Shown here piece after piece: positions 8,148-16,401 of a stretch of DNA of 38,570 nt. Origin of the DNA: an uncultured Sphingomonadaceae bacterium (lineage in GTDB: Bacteria; Pseudomonadota; Alphaproteobacteria; Sphingomonadales; Sphingomonadaceae); contig CANMQE010000008.1 in the NCBI GenBank assembly GCA_947499975.1, positions 1 to 38,570 on the forward strand, written 5' to 3'. The translations under genes were made by a program, and so were the position numbers. The number at the start of each line of letters is the position of its first letter. The first letter of the stretch is position 1. The notes below the pieces were generated by a model. It was not told where the DNA came from. It saw nothing but the letters and a program-made list of their open reading frames with translations, and did no database searches.

Positions 8148-9008
8148 ATGCAGTTTATGACGAATTCCGGCTTCACCACCGATCCCCTGGGCGCGCTGCG
8201 ACGGGAGATGCAGGTGCGGTCGGGATCCGTTCCTGATTGCCTGGACGATCCCGATTTCGACGATGGTGACGGCTTCCAGATCCGTGGCGACGTGTTTCGT
8301 GCGGAAACCATGAATGGCGTGAAGTTCCTGTATCGCAAGGGCGAGGGCCTTACCGTGCATCGGCCGGATCCCGCGCTTGAGGACGAGTACAACATGTATC
8401 TGGTGGGAGCTGTTCTCGGCACCGTAAGCTGGATGAACGGACTGATGCCACTGCACGCCAGTGCGGTGGAGAAGGATGGCAGGGTTTTCGCCTTCACCGC
8501 CGATTCGGGAGGAGGAAAATCGACCCTCGCTGCCCGTCTCGCCAGTCGCGGTTACCGGCACGTTTGCGACGATACGCTGGTGCTGCAATGTCAGGACAAC
8601 CAAATTCTCGCATTGCCTGACGGCAAGCCGCGAAAGCTATGGGGCGATGCGATCGAAGTGCTTGGCGCGAGAAAAAAACGTGAGATCGCATTCGTCCCGG
8701 GAAAGTATTATGTAGAACCGGAGGCGAGTATTACCGAACCCCTGCCGCTCTCCGATCTGGTCTTCCTGGAATTCGGCGACGACGTTTCGGTAACCCCGAT
8801 CAGCGGCGCCTCCAAATTGCCGCGTATACAGTCCGCCCTTTATTTCGCGTTCGTGCAGAAGGCAGCAAACGGCGCACTGGCTAATGCCGCCATGATGACG
8901 CGCCTCGCGCAGAATGTAAGGTTCTGGAAAGGCATCAGGCCCAAGGACGTGACACGCGCCGATTCTTTCAGTGAGATGCTGGAACAACGGCTCACCACAG
9001 GCGTATGA
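8148..9008 (+). CDS. HPr kinase-like protein of the lasso-type RiPP operon
   Basis: A 286-residue protein with the fold of HPr serine kinase C-terminal domains: LHASAV at about 102-107, a P-loop ADSGGGKST at 118-126 and the catalytic-type pair CDDTLVL at 140-146. It has no N-terminal HPrK domain. Kinases of this type in lasso clusters (paeninodin, Sphingobium) phosphorylate the C-terminal Ser of the precursor; here the next gene is a precursor ending in Ser. Starts at 8148 or 8157 are both possible; GAAGG is better spaced for 8157. It is the first gene of the RiPP operon, 70 bases before the precursor. A metabolic HPr kinase is unlikely given the context. Confidence 0.82.
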   Translation: MQFMTNSGFTTDPLGALRREMQVRSGSVPDCLDDPDFDDGDGFQIRGDVFRAETMNGVKFLYRKGEGLTVHRPDPALEDEYNMYLVGAVLGTVSWMNGLMPLHASAVEKDGRVFAFTADSGGGKSTLAARLASRGYRHVCDDTLVLQCQDNQILALPDGKPRKLWGDAIEVLGARKKREIAFVPGKYYVEPEASITEPLPLSDLVFLEFGDDVSVTPISGASKLPRIQSALYFAFVQKAANGALANAAMMTRLAQNVRFWKGIRPKDVTRADSFSEMLEQRLTTGV

Positions 9009-9010
9009 CG

Positions 9011-9039
9011 TTGCAATGCAGCGAAAGCTTGTATATACG
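9011..9039 (+). promoter_or_regulatory. Candidate promoter for the RiPP precursor
   Basis: TTGCAA at 9011-9016 and TATACG at 9034-9039 are separated by 17 bases, a plausible sigma-70-type pair just after the kinase gene and 40 bases before the precursor start. It would let the precursor be made in excess over the kinase. It is a weak match and unproven. Confidence 0.35.
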
Positions 9040-9049
9040 GGAATTTCCC
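9039..9049. promoter_or_regulatory. Palindrome GGGAATTTCCC before the precursor gene
   Basis: A perfect 11-base palindrome (five-base arms around one T) starts at the end of the candidate -10 element, where a transcription start would fall. It could be an operator. It is short enough to arise by chance. Confidence 0.3.
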
Positions 9050-9078
9050 TAGTTTAAAATTTTGTGGACTACGAGATC

Positions 9079-9213
9079 ATGACGAATCAGAAGAAGAGCT
9101 GGACAGCTCCCACGGTAAACGAACTGCCTGTCGACCTTACCGCAGTCGCAGGTACCAGTGGCTTCAACAGTCAGAATGCCGGCCGATCATTCAAGAGTGG
9201 CGGCCAGAGCTAA
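9079..9213 (+). CDS. Lasso-type RiPP precursor peptide with no acidic residue in the core
   Basis: A 44-residue peptide from the ATG at 9079 to the TAA at 9211. The N-terminal part carries WTAPTVNELPVDLTAVAG (residues 8-25). This fits the lasso leader pattern aromatic-x-x-P with a conserved Thr (Thr21) near the cleavage site, and lines up with the paeninodin leader (YxxP ... T-M-A-G) apart from one extra residue. The part after residue 24 has Ser27, Ser31, Ser37, Ser40 and a C-terminal Ser44, plus Arg36 and Lys39, but no Asp or Glu anywhere. A classical lasso ring needs one at core position 7-9; Asn or Gln sit there instead, whichever cleavage point is chosen. It lies between the kinase and the B1 gene. 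I am confident that it is the precursor and unsure of the product's structure. Confidence 0.78.
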   Translation: MTNQKKSWTAPTVNELPVDLTAVAGTSGFNSQNAGRSFKSGGQS

Positions 9214-9236
9214 GCTCAATTCAAAAGTCGCGTGCC

Positions 9237-9500
9237 GTGAAAGTTCACAAACTTGAAAAGAGCTATCAGGGCGCGGAGATTGATGGCGAATTTGTCCTGA
9301 TCCACGCGGATTCGGGCAAATTTTTTGCGCTCAAGGATACAGGCCTCGATGTTTGGCATCGCCTCGATGACGAGAACGATGTCGATGTCGTATGCAAGAC
9401 CTTGGCGCAGGAGTACGACGCTCCGGAAACCACCATTCGTCCCTCGGTGGAAGCGTTCGTTGCGCATCTGGTAGATCTGGGTCTCGCGCGTTACGGTTGA
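9237..9500 (+). CDS. PqqD-like RiPP recognition protein (lasso B1)
   Basis: An 87-residue winged-helix protein of the PqqD/RRE type, which binds the leader peptide and presents it to the protease and cyclase. The pattern is visible: an N-terminal beta hairpin (DGEFVLIHADSGKFFAL), then the conserved aromatic/hydrophobic DTGLDVWHRL and a helical C-terminus with LAQEYD and LVDLGLA. The start is a GTG at 9237, 23 bases after the precursor stop, with no strong ribosome binding site. The B2 protease gene follows after 26 bases. Such proteins also occur in exosortase-type HPr-kinase systems, but the B2 and C genes here point to a lasso-type pathway. Confidence 0.85.
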   Translation: MKVHKLEKSYQGAEIDGEFVLIHADSGKFFALKDTGLDVWHRLDDENDVDVVCKTLAQEYDAPETTIRPSVEAFVAHLVDLGLARYG

Positions 9501-9526
9501 TCCTTTCGAGATTGGGAGATCGAACC

Positions 9527-9997
9527 GTGACCCAGTGGTACAGGCGCAGGCTTGTTGTCGAGGCGCTCCTGCTGCTCCCATTCTCTCAATTTCTCGTCCG
9601 ATCGATCAAAATTGGCCGTTGGAGTGGCACCCTTGAAGCGCCGTCGCCCCGGCTCCGCGACGCACCAGAGGGTGAAAGCGTTCTAGACATTGCAAGGCAG
9701 ATCGGCCGAAGCGTCGAGAGAGCGAGCTGGCGTGCAGGCTCCACTGCAAAATGTCTGCCCAAGGCCGTCGTCGTCATGTGGATGCTGAGGCGGCGAGATA
9801 TTCCTGCGCGCCTCGTCATCGCCTCCCTCTATAAGGAGCATCAGGGAAATTCTGACAAGCTCCATGCCTGGGTCGAGATCGATTCAGAATTCATAATAGG
9901 GCACTGCGATCGCGCGCTATACCAGCCACTCGCCACTTTCGGCCAGATGCGCGATCCTTCCAAAGACCAGAACAGACTCTCTCGAGAAGCAATTTGA
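9527..9997 (+). CDS. Transglutaminase-like leader peptidase (lasso B2)
   Basis: A 156-residue protein of the Transglut_core3 type found in lasso clusters, where it cuts off the leader as a cysteine protease. The catalytic triad can be placed at Cys76 (STAKCLPKA), His113 (KLHAWVEI) and Asp128 (GHCDRA). Residues 10-25 are hydrophobic, as usual for B2 proteins. I chose the GTG at 9527 because GGGAG lies 8 bases upstream; the frame remains open further back but there overlaps the B1 gene. The stop overlaps the next gene as TTGA, so translation of the peptidase and cyclase is coupled. Confidence 0.88.
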   Translation: MTQWYRRRLVVEALLLLPFSQFLVRSIKIGRWSGTLEAPSPRLRDAPEGESVLDIARQIGRSVERASWRAGSTAKCLPKAVVVMWMLRRRDIPARLVIASLYKEHQGNSDKLHAWVEIDSEFIIGHCDRALYQPLATFGQMRDPSKDQNRLSREAI

Positions 9998-11940
9998 CCC
10001 ATTTTTTCGTCAGTGCTCTGGTCGACCTGACTGACGGCATTGGCGGCGTCGCCGATGACGTGGGCCAACGTATCGCGGGGACGATGAGCCTTGGCCATGG
10101 CGGCGAAGTCGAAATCGGTACTGTGCCCTCAGGCATTTTTCTGGCACGGCAGGCGAAACAATCGACACCGGTCGCGAGATCGCGTCGCTCCATTCCAACG
10201 AGCTGGCAGCGGCACACGTCCGGAGCCTACGCGGTGTTCGCCGGACGCTTCAACGATCGTGGTGATACCTGCGCTGCCCTTGGCCTTCCAGCAGAGACCC
10301 GCGACGCGGAGATCTATTGCGAGGCCGTAGCCCGCTGGGGCCGCGATGCAGATCGTTATCTGGACGGAGATTACGCCGCAATCATGTGGCATCCCGAACA
10401 GCGAATGCTCCGCCTTTCCCGGTCACCTTTCAGCTTGCAACCTCTGCACTTTTGGCGAGACGGGGCCCAGATCGTCGCCTCCTCGAACGCTCGCGTGCTG
10501 TTCGCGGCAGGAGCGCCAAGCCAGATCGATGACCGCAAGCTGGTCGATTCCCTGCTGGTGAACTTTTCGGACGAGACTGCGAGCTGGTTCGTCGAACATT
10601 CGCGAGTTGCAGGCGGAACGGTGGTGGAATTGACCGTCGAGGGGCAGACCATCCACGAGTACTGGTCTTATGACGACATTCCCCACGTACGCTTCGAGCG
10701 GGATGAAGACTACGTCGAGGCACTCGACGCCCTGTTTGCGAAAGCTGTTGGCAATGCACTGGAGGGGACGCGGCAGCCAGCAATGATGCTTTCCGGCGGC
10801 CTCGATTCTCCAGCGGTCGCAAGCTATGTCCTCCAGCAACTTCCCGAAGGGCAGGCATTGCGGTCCTATACCTGGGTTCCTTTGGACGAATATGGCGAAG
10901 ACGGATCGAGGCCCCAATACTTTGTCAATGAATCGAGCCATGTCAGAGCGTTGCAGGAACGATACCCTGCGCTGCACCCGCATTTCCTGAAGGAGGACAT
11001 CGAACCTTACGGCCAGCATCTCGAGAAATACTTCATGCTCGCCGCCTCTCCGCCACGAACGGGCGGCAACTGGCCTTTCGCGCTGTCCGAGCAAGCCGCG
11101 AAGGATGGCAACGATGTGCTTTTCCAGGGCGACTATGGCAACCCGACATTCAGCGAAGATGGCAGCGATGCATTCGCCATCTGGTTCAGGCGGAGAGAAT
11201 GGGCGCGTTTGCTTGACGAGTTGCGCCATGACCCCGCCCCGCATCCCACAATCAGCAAACTCTTCCGACGGGCAATAGCGCCCAACCTTCCCCGCCCTCT
11301 CCACAAGGCGTTCCTGAACTGGCGCGGCGGATATGCCACTCCGTTCGAGAACTGGAGCCCACTTAGAGAGGACTTCGCGCTGGAAAACGGTGCGATGGAT
11401 CGGGCGGCCTCAAAATCCTTCGATCCCGAGTTTCTGAGCGTCGTCGATCCAAAACATTCGCGCCTGCTTTATCGCGCCTTTGCCAACAGCGAGCTTGCCG
11501 AAATGTATCTGGGCACAAAGCTGGCAACCGGGATCGAGATTCGGCTCCCCATGGCAAACCGCGATTTCATCGAATACTGCTGGGGCATCCCGTATGACCA
11601 GTTCCTGCGCAAGGGAACGGATCGCTGGCTGGCAAGACGATTGCTGTCCAGACGACTCCCCGACAAGCTCTGGCAGGAACGGCGAACGGGTGACGACAGC
11701 GCAGACTGGTTCATTCACTTCAGCAGACAGCGTGCAGAACTGGAAAGCGAGCTGGAGAGCCTGAGAGACAATCCACGTCTCAACACCATATTCGACACCG
11801 GTCGATTGATTGAAGACCTGCGCGCCTGGGACGGAACCGATCCGCGCGGCAGCTCAAATCGCATGAAGATCTACAATGGCCTTGGCCGCGCAGTGGCCGC
11901 CTCGCGTTTCGTCAACTACATGGAAGGCCGAAACAGTTGA
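9994..11940 (+). CDS. Asparagine synthetase-like cyclase (lasso C)
   Basis: A 648-residue protein related to AsnB. Residues 1-180 form a glutaminase-like domain without the N-terminal catalytic Cys, so it cannot release ammonia from glutamine. Residues 235-645 form the ATP-dependent synthetase domain with the PP-loop SGGLDS at 267-272. In lasso pathways this enzyme adenylates an Asp/Glu side chain and joins it to the new N-terminus. Here the precursor lacks any acidic residue after the leader, so its substrate is a puzzle. The start is a TTG at 9994 overlapping the B2 stop; the next in-frame Met is about residue 31. The stop again overlaps the following gene as TTGA. Confidence 0.87.
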   Translation: MTHFFVSALVDLTDGIGGVADDVGQRIAGTMSLGHGGEVEIGTVPSGIFLARQAKQSTPVARSRRSIPTSWQRHTSGAYAVFAGRFNDRGDTCAALGLPAETRDAEIYCEAVARWGRDADRYLDGDYAAIMWHPEQRMLRLSRSPFSLQPLHFWRDGAQIVASSNARVLFAAGAPSQIDDRKLVDSLLVNFSDETASWFVEHSRVAGGTVVELTVEGQTIHEYWSYDDIPHVRFERDEDYVEALDALFAKAVGNALEGTRQPAMMLSGGLDSPAVASYVLQQLPEGQALRSYTWVPLDEYGEDGSRPQYFVNESSHVRALQERYPALHPHFLKEDIEPYGQHLEKYFMLAASPPRTGGNWPFALSEQAAKDGNDVLFQGDYGNPTFSEDGSDAFAIWFRRREWARLLDELRHDPAPHPTISKLFRRAIAPNLPRPLHKAFLNWRGGYATPFENWSPLREDFALENGAMDRAASKSFDPEFLSVVDPKHSRLLYRAFANSELAEMYLGTKLATGIEIRLPMANRDFIEYCWGIPYDQFLRKGTDRWLARRLLSRRLPDKLWQERRTGDDSADWFIHFSRQRAELESELESLRDNPRLNTIFDTGRLIEDLRAWDGTDPRGSSNRMKIYNGLGRAVAASRFVNYMEGRNS

Positions 11941-13160
11941 GGGCGCATCTTGACCAGCAGGAAATGACTGACGAAATCGATCCAGGTACCGTAATCGTGG
12001 GGCTTTGCGCCAATCCCGATGCCACCATCGTCATGGATGGAGAGGATCTGGATCCGGCATGGTTTGCAAGGCTCGTGCAGCTCTCTTGCGTAACACGCAC
12101 TGCGCCACTTCTTCATCGTGCCCTGGCTGTCCGACACGCGGGCGCGGTCTCGAAGGATTTCGCAATCCTTGCAGAAGCGCGCGAAACCAGCATGCGATAT
12201 GCGCTCATCCAGGCACGCTCCTTGATGATGGCGGCCGCACATCTGGATGGAGCGGGCCATCCCTTCATACTGCTGAAGGGTTTCGGTGTAGCGTTCACGC
12301 ATTATCCGGAGCCGGGACTTCGCCCGATGCGCGACATCGATCTCCTTTTTGCGAGACAACAAGCTGAAGACGCGCGTGACCTCCTGTTGCGATCCGGCCT
12401 TCGCGAGATTCCGAACGCGGGGCACTATGGCGTGGAACATCTTCACCAATTGCCCGAAATCGAAGATCCTCGTCATGGCGTCATCTATGAAATACATCAT
12501 CGGGCCAATCGCCATGCGACGCCAAAGCTGGATGCCTTGCAGGCCTTTATCGAAGAGACAGCGCAGGATCTCTCGTTGTTCGGTCGCAACTTCAGAGTGC
12601 CATCTGACGAGGCAAACCTTTTGCATCTCGTGGCCCATGCGACCGTCCACCACCTTTTCGCCAACGGACCGCTGGTGCTGGCAGACCTTCACTACCTTGC
12701 GCGCAAACGTCAGCTCGACTGGCAAATCATAACCGCTCGTGCCCGCGACTTCGGTCTGGAGAAAAGTCTGCAACTCCTGTGCGAGGTCGCCAGATCGCAA
12801 GGGGCGCAATGGGTCCCGGACGAGGTTTCCGGTGCAGGAGCCATACCATCGGGTTTTGGCGAGGCAGCCAGCCAGACAATGCTGCTGGACGAGGAAGGAA
12901 CTAGGGAAATAGACATGCTTCGAAGGCAGGGAGATACGCCCGACCACAAGATCTCGGCGGGCCGCCTTTTCCTCAAAGCTTTTTCGCCCGATCCGATGGT
13001 TCTCGCAAAGCTTGCGAATACGACTGCCCAAAGCCCTTTTCGCTATCTGGCCTATCCACGCTGGGTCCTCTCTCGCATGCGACGCTATTTCGCGATCAGG
13101 CATTCCGACGGTCGAACTGCAAGAGAGCTGGAGGACTGGCTAAAGGCTGATGGCCTCTAG
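11937..13160 (+). CDS. Nucleotidyltransferase-family protein of the RiPP operon
   Basis: A 407-residue protein of the NTP_transf_5 type. The motif ILLKGFGVAFTHYPEPG (111-127), followed by RPMRDIDLLF with Asp133 and Asp135, is the substrate- and metal-binding part of this family. The middle is rich in His (HLHQLPEI, EIHHRANRH, HLVAHATVHH). The start is most likely the TTG at 11937, which overlaps the cyclase stop and has GGAAGG 9 bases upstream; an ATG at 11964 is the alternative. Genes of this family accompany some kinase-containing lasso clusters, and a role in tailoring the peptide or its phosphate is a reasonable guess. It is the last gene of the operon. Confidence 0.78.
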   Translation: MRAHLDQQEMTDEIDPGTVIVGLCANPDATIVMDGEDLDPAWFARLVQLSCVTRTAPLLHRALAVRHAGAVSKDFAILAEARETSMRYALIQARSLMMAAAHLDGAGHPFILLKGFGVAFTHYPEPGLRPMRDIDLLFARQQAEDARDLLLRSGLREIPNAGHYGVEHLHQLPEIEDPRHGVIYEIHHRANRHATPKLDALQAFIEETAQDLSLFGRNFRVPSDEANLLHLVAHATVHHLFANGPLVLADLHYLARKRQLDWQIITARARDFGLEKSLQLLCEVARSQGAQWVPDEVSGAGAIPSGFGEAASQTMLLDEEGTREIDMLRRQGDTPDHKISAGRLFLKAFSPDPMVLAKLANTTAQSPFRYLAYPRWVLSRMRRYFAIRHSDGRTARELEDWLKADGL

Positions 13161-13317
13161 GTTGTCCAATTACCAACCGGCTTTCTTGCCTCTCATGAAA
13201 GTCCTTACAGATGCGCAGTTTACCGTGTGATCCGTCACTTGCATATGGGTCGTTGCAACTTGGTCTGCCGGTGGGTAACCCGAGGGCGATTATCCTGCGA
13301 ACAATAAGGGCGAGGCC

Positions 13318-14283
13318 GTGGTCTACGGAAGACAAAGCATTCTGGTTACCGGCGGCGCTGGCTTTCTCGGCTCGCATTTATGCGATCGTCTGATCGCTGA
13401 CGGCGCGCATGTGCTGTGCGTCGATAATTTCTTCACCGGCAGCCCACGGAATATCGAGCATTTCAACGGGCACGCGCAATTCGAACTGATCCGTCACGAC
13501 GTGACCTTTCCGCTCTATGTGGAGGTAGGGCAGATCTACAATCTGGCCTGCCCTGCCTCGCCAATCTACTACCAGCACGATCCTGTGCAAACGACGAAGA
13601 CAAGCGTTCACGGTGCAATCAACATGCTTGGCCTTGCCAAGCGCACCAATGCCCGGATCTTCCAGGCTTCTACCTCGGAGGTTTACGGAGATCCGACGGT
13701 TCATCCGCAGGTTGAAGGGTACTGGGGCAACGTCAATCCGATCGGAACACGATCATGCTACGACGAAGGCAAGCGCTGCGCGGAAACGCTGTTCTTCGAT
13801 TATCACCGCCAGCATGATCTGGAGATCAAGGTCGCCAGGATTTTCAATACCTATGGCCCCCGCATGCATCCGCAGGATGGGCGTGTCGTTTCAAATTTCA
13901 TCATGCAGGCCCTTCGCTCCGAACCGCTGACGATCTACGGTGATGGCCAGCAGACCCGATCGTTCTGCTATGTCGATGACCTGATCGAGGGTTTCGTCCG
14001 TTTCATGGCGACAGAGCGGGATTTCACCGGTCCGCTGAACCTTGGAAATCCCAGCGAATTCTCGATGATCGAACTGGCGGAAATGATTTTGGAAATTACC
14101 AATTCACGTTCCGAGCTGGTTCGCGAACCGCTGCCGCAGGACGACCCGAAACAACGTCAGCCTGACATCTCCCTCGCGCAATCGAGGCTCGATGGATGGA
14201 ACCCTCGGACGCCGCTACGCGAAGGCTTGGGTAAGACTATCGAATATTTCGAAGGGTTGCTGAAAGAAGGCGTCATCGACTGA
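13318..14283 (+). CDS. uxs: UDP-glucuronate decarboxylase (UDP-xylose synthase)
   Basis: Converts UDP-glucuronate to UDP-xylose. This 321-residue short-chain dehydrogenase has the NAD motif [10 protein letters not shown] (11-20), the UXS signature [10 protein letters not shown] (118-126, with Glu121) and the YxxxK pair Tyr148/Lys152 in CYDEGKR. The C-terminal half has [15 protein letters not shown], as in other UXS enzymes. The start is a GTG at 13318 with AAGGGCGAGG upstream. It lies 157 bases after the RiPP operon on the same strand and converges on the gene at 14300. The partial UDP-glucose dehydrogenase at the end of the window would make its substrate. Confidence 0.92.
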   Translation: MVYGRQSILVTGGAGFLGSHLCDRLIADGAHVLCVDNFFTGSPRNIEHFNGHAQFELIRHDVTFPLYVEVGQIYNLACPASPIYYQHDPVQTTKTSVHGAINMLGLAKRTNARIFQASTSEVYGDPTVHPQVEGYWGNVNPIGTRSCYDEGKRCAETLFFDYHRQHDLEIKVARIFNTYGPRMHPQDGRVVSNFIMQALRSEPLTIYGDGQQTRSFCYVDDLIEGFVRFMATERDFTGPLNLGNPSEFSMIELAEMILEITNSRSELVREPLPQDDPKQRQPDISLAQSRLDGWNPRTPLREGLGKTIEYFEGLLKEGVID

Positions 14284-14301
14284 GAGCGCACTTGCGCGCT
14301 C
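14284..14301. terminator. Short inverted repeat between convergent stops
   Basis: GAGCGC at 14284-14289 pairs with GCGCTC at 14296-14301 across six bases. It starts right after the uxs stop and runs into the stop of the convergent gene, so it could be a small bidirectional terminator. No T run follows. Confidence 0.4.
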
Positions 14302-15013
14302 AATCAGCCATGCAATTGGGCTGCTGGAACAGTTCCGCCTCCTCACCGCGGCCGTCTTTTTGGTAAGCCTGGGTCAGCGCGCTTAAAGCTCTGCAATCCA
14401 GTTCTGCGCCATTTTCCAACGCCAGGGCCAGCGTCTGTGCCCATTGCCTTTTGTCGACGGTACGATAGATCGGAAGCAGGGAATTGGACTGCCAATAGCC
14501 CCGCGATGCGACCTGCCTGGCAAATGCGGCGCGTCCATCGGGCTGTGTCAGAAGTTCGTTCAGCAATGCGATGGCGGGGTCTGTCAATTTTCCGGTGGCG
14601 AGAAGCGCTGAAATGCGCTGGGCTGCGACGGCGTTTTCGCCTTGGCGCAAGGCAGCTTGGCCACTCGCCAGTTGCGACACCGGTTCCCGCCAGCCGCGCT
14701 GGCTCGCTGCGCCTAGCGCCGCACTCGCCATTTCGGCATTCCCTGTTTCCAATGCAGCGAGGGCGAGAGTTGATAGGCTTTCCGCAGGCATAGGCCGAAA
14801 TCTGATTTGCGTCTGCGCGTCTTTCAGCGCCTGCTCGCGATTGCCGAGCCTCAAGGCAATCTTGCTTCTTTCACGGGCCGCGTTGCCGCTTGATATGGCA
14901 GGAACAAGAGCGGAATATCCAGGAGATATCCGCGTCTGTTGATCCAATTGTGCCAGCGTGGCGATTGTGCCGGCTATCACGAGAGCGATAATCACAAGTG
15001 ATCGGGCGATCAT
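14300..15013 (-). CDS. Membrane-anchored helical-repeat protein, unknown function
   Basis: A 237-residue protein with an N-terminal membrane anchor or signal sequence (residues 3-22, ARSLVIIALVIAGTIATL) and then mostly Ala/Leu/Gln-rich helices in TPR-like pairs (for example NREQALKDAQTQI, GNAEMASAALGAA, GENAVAAQRISALLATG). It has one late Cys pair (ELDCRAL, QQPNCMAD). The ATG at 15013 overlaps the stop of the O-antigen-ligase-type gene as ATGA and has GGGAGGG 8 bases upstream. It probably works with that polymerase/ligase on the periplasmic face, but I do not recognise a named family. Confidence 0.7.
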   Translation of the reverse strand: MIARSLVIIALVIAGTIATLAQLDQQTRISPGYSALVPAISSGNAARERSKIALRLGNREQALKDAQTQIRFRPMPAESLSTLALAALETGNAEMASAALGAASQRGWREPVSQLASGQAALRQGENAVAAQRISALLATGKLTDPAIALLNELLTQPDGRAAFARQVASRGYWQSNSLLPIYRTVDKRQWAQTLALALENGAELDCRALSALTQAYQKDGRGEEAELFQQPNCMAD

Positions 15014-16401
15014 CTCTTGGCCCTCCCGGGACGGATTAGCAAAACTACCAGAACGGCAGCCACCAGTAGCAAGGTCTGATTCCGCAGAGGGTAATCGAGC
15101 AGAGACTGGAGCGCGATTGCCGCGACCCCGCCTCCTGCGGATAGCTGCCAATAAGCTCCTGTAACCCTGCCGAAGCTCAGAGCCGAAACCGCGCACCACA
15201 AGAGCCAAAGACCGGCCAGTACGAGCCCTACGATACCGCTCTCGATGGCAAGTTCGATGTAGTCGTTGTGAGCCCGGCCCGCTCGACGTGGCGATACGTA
15301 TTCTAGCGATTCATGCATCTGGAACACGTCGTCGAAAGAGCCCATGCCGGAACCTGCGGGCCAGTACTCGGATGCCGCATAAAGTCCATCCTCCCACATC
15401 TCCGGACGGTCCGTCTCCATTGTCGTGGCAAAACGCGAAAAGCTATCCGCCGCGCGCCCGCCGGTTACTGTAGAGAAGGCGACGGCGCCAACAATGACAG
15501 CTGTCAGTCCCAACCCGAGCCATAGAGCGGGTTTTGCTCTTGATTGCTGGATCGAGCGACCTCTGAAAGCGAACCACCCGCGAAGTGCGCCCAGCCCGGC
15601 GGGGATCACCAGAAGGGTGATACTGCTGCGAGACTGGGTGAGAATAACGCCGATCACTAGCAGCACGCCTGCTATAGCTGCTGCGCCAATAACTGCCTTG
15701 TTTCGCGAAAATGGCAGCCCGCTCAGAATGCACAGGGCAAGCACGAAAAACAGGCCCGTCGAGTTGCGATTTGCAAAAGTCGCAAAAAGCACGTCGGGCG
15801 TGGATCGTTCGTCAAACAGCAGGAACGACGTGTTGCCAGTGGACAACTGCAGCGTGCCCAGCAGAAACGCAGCGAAAGCGCCGCCGATCACCGTCCATGC
15901 AAGGATCACCTTGCCACGCTGATCGAGTGAAAATCCCATCATGATCAGTGCCGCAGGCGCGAGTGTGCCACTGAACGCGACAAGCGTTCGCATCGGATTT
16001 ACGCTGTGAGAGAACCATGTGTCGGCTCCCTGACCGGCTATTGAGAAACTCTGGACCGCCGGATCGCGGCCGGGAAATGCCTGCCAGATTCCGGGCGGCA
16101 GGGGCACGGCTTGCAGCAGCGGCAATGCCATGCTGGCAAACACCAGCAGAGTGAGCGCGCGCGGCGCCTTCGCCACGAATTCCACGACGCGGCCGGCATT
16201 GATTGCCAGGATCGCGAGAGCAACAAGCTGGATGACGAGATTGCGCAGGCCGTATGCTGATCCCCCCCCGCCAAGCAGGACCGACAGGACAATCAGCACC
16301 TGTAGTTGGAGGACCAGGGAAGCCGGCATCCGGCCATTCACATCGCGAGGAGCCAATTCCGAGCGCGACCTGGAGCCGCTTCTGCTTTTGTGGATGTTCA
16401 T
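15010..16401 (-). CDS. O-antigen ligase / Wzy-type polymerase (first of two)
   Basis: A 463-residue multi-spanning protein with about ten or more hydrophobic segments. It has a large periplasmic loop (about 330-385) with the family features GRAHNDYIELAIESGIVGL near its end. Members of the Wzy_C/WaaL superfamily join or polymerise lipid-linked sugar repeats in the periplasm. The sequence does not tell ligase from polymerase. The basic N-terminus (RSGSRSRSE) is cytoplasmic. It is the first gene of a two-gene minus-strand unit with the helical-repeat protein and is divergent from rmlA. Confidence 0.82.
   Translation of the reverse strand: MNIHKSRSGSRSRSELAPRDVNGRMPASLVLQLQVLIVLSVLLGGGGSAYGLRNLVIQLVALAILAINAGRVVEFVAKAPRALTLLVFASMALPLLQAVPLPPGIWQAFPGRDPAVQSFSIAGQGADTWFSHSVNPMRTLVAFSGTLAPAALIMMGFSLDQRGKVILAWTVIGGAFAAFLLGTLQLSTGNTSFLLFDERSTPDVLFATFANRNSTGLFFVLALCILSGLPFSRNKAVIGAAAIAGVLLVIGVILTQSRSSITLLVIPAGLGALRGWFAFRGRSIQQSRAKPALWLGLGLTAVIVGAVAFSTVTGGRAADSFSRFATTMETDRPEMWEDGLYAASEYWPAGSGMGSFDDVFQMHESLEYVSPRRAGRAHNDYIELAIESGIVGLVLAGLWLLWCAVSALSFGRVTGAYWQLSAGGGVAAIALQSLLDYPLRNQTLLLVAAVLVVLLIRPGRAKR

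Noticed and set aside
8148..9008. Metabolic HPr kinase/phosphorylase of the PTS system
   Set aside because: The HPrK N-terminal domain is absent, no PTS genes are nearby, and the neighbours are RiPP genes.
9079..9213. Classical lasso peptide with an N-terminal macrolactam to Asp/Glu at position 7-9
   Set aside because: No Asp or Glu exists after the leader, so the known ring chemistry has no acceptor.
9994..11940. True asparagine synthetase
   Set aside because: The N-terminal glutaminase Cys is missing and the gene is coupled to a B2-type peptidase.
11916..13103. Long open frame on the minus strand (395 residues)
   Set aside because: It is antisense to the nucleotidyltransferase gene and is a by-product of its GC-rich codon use.
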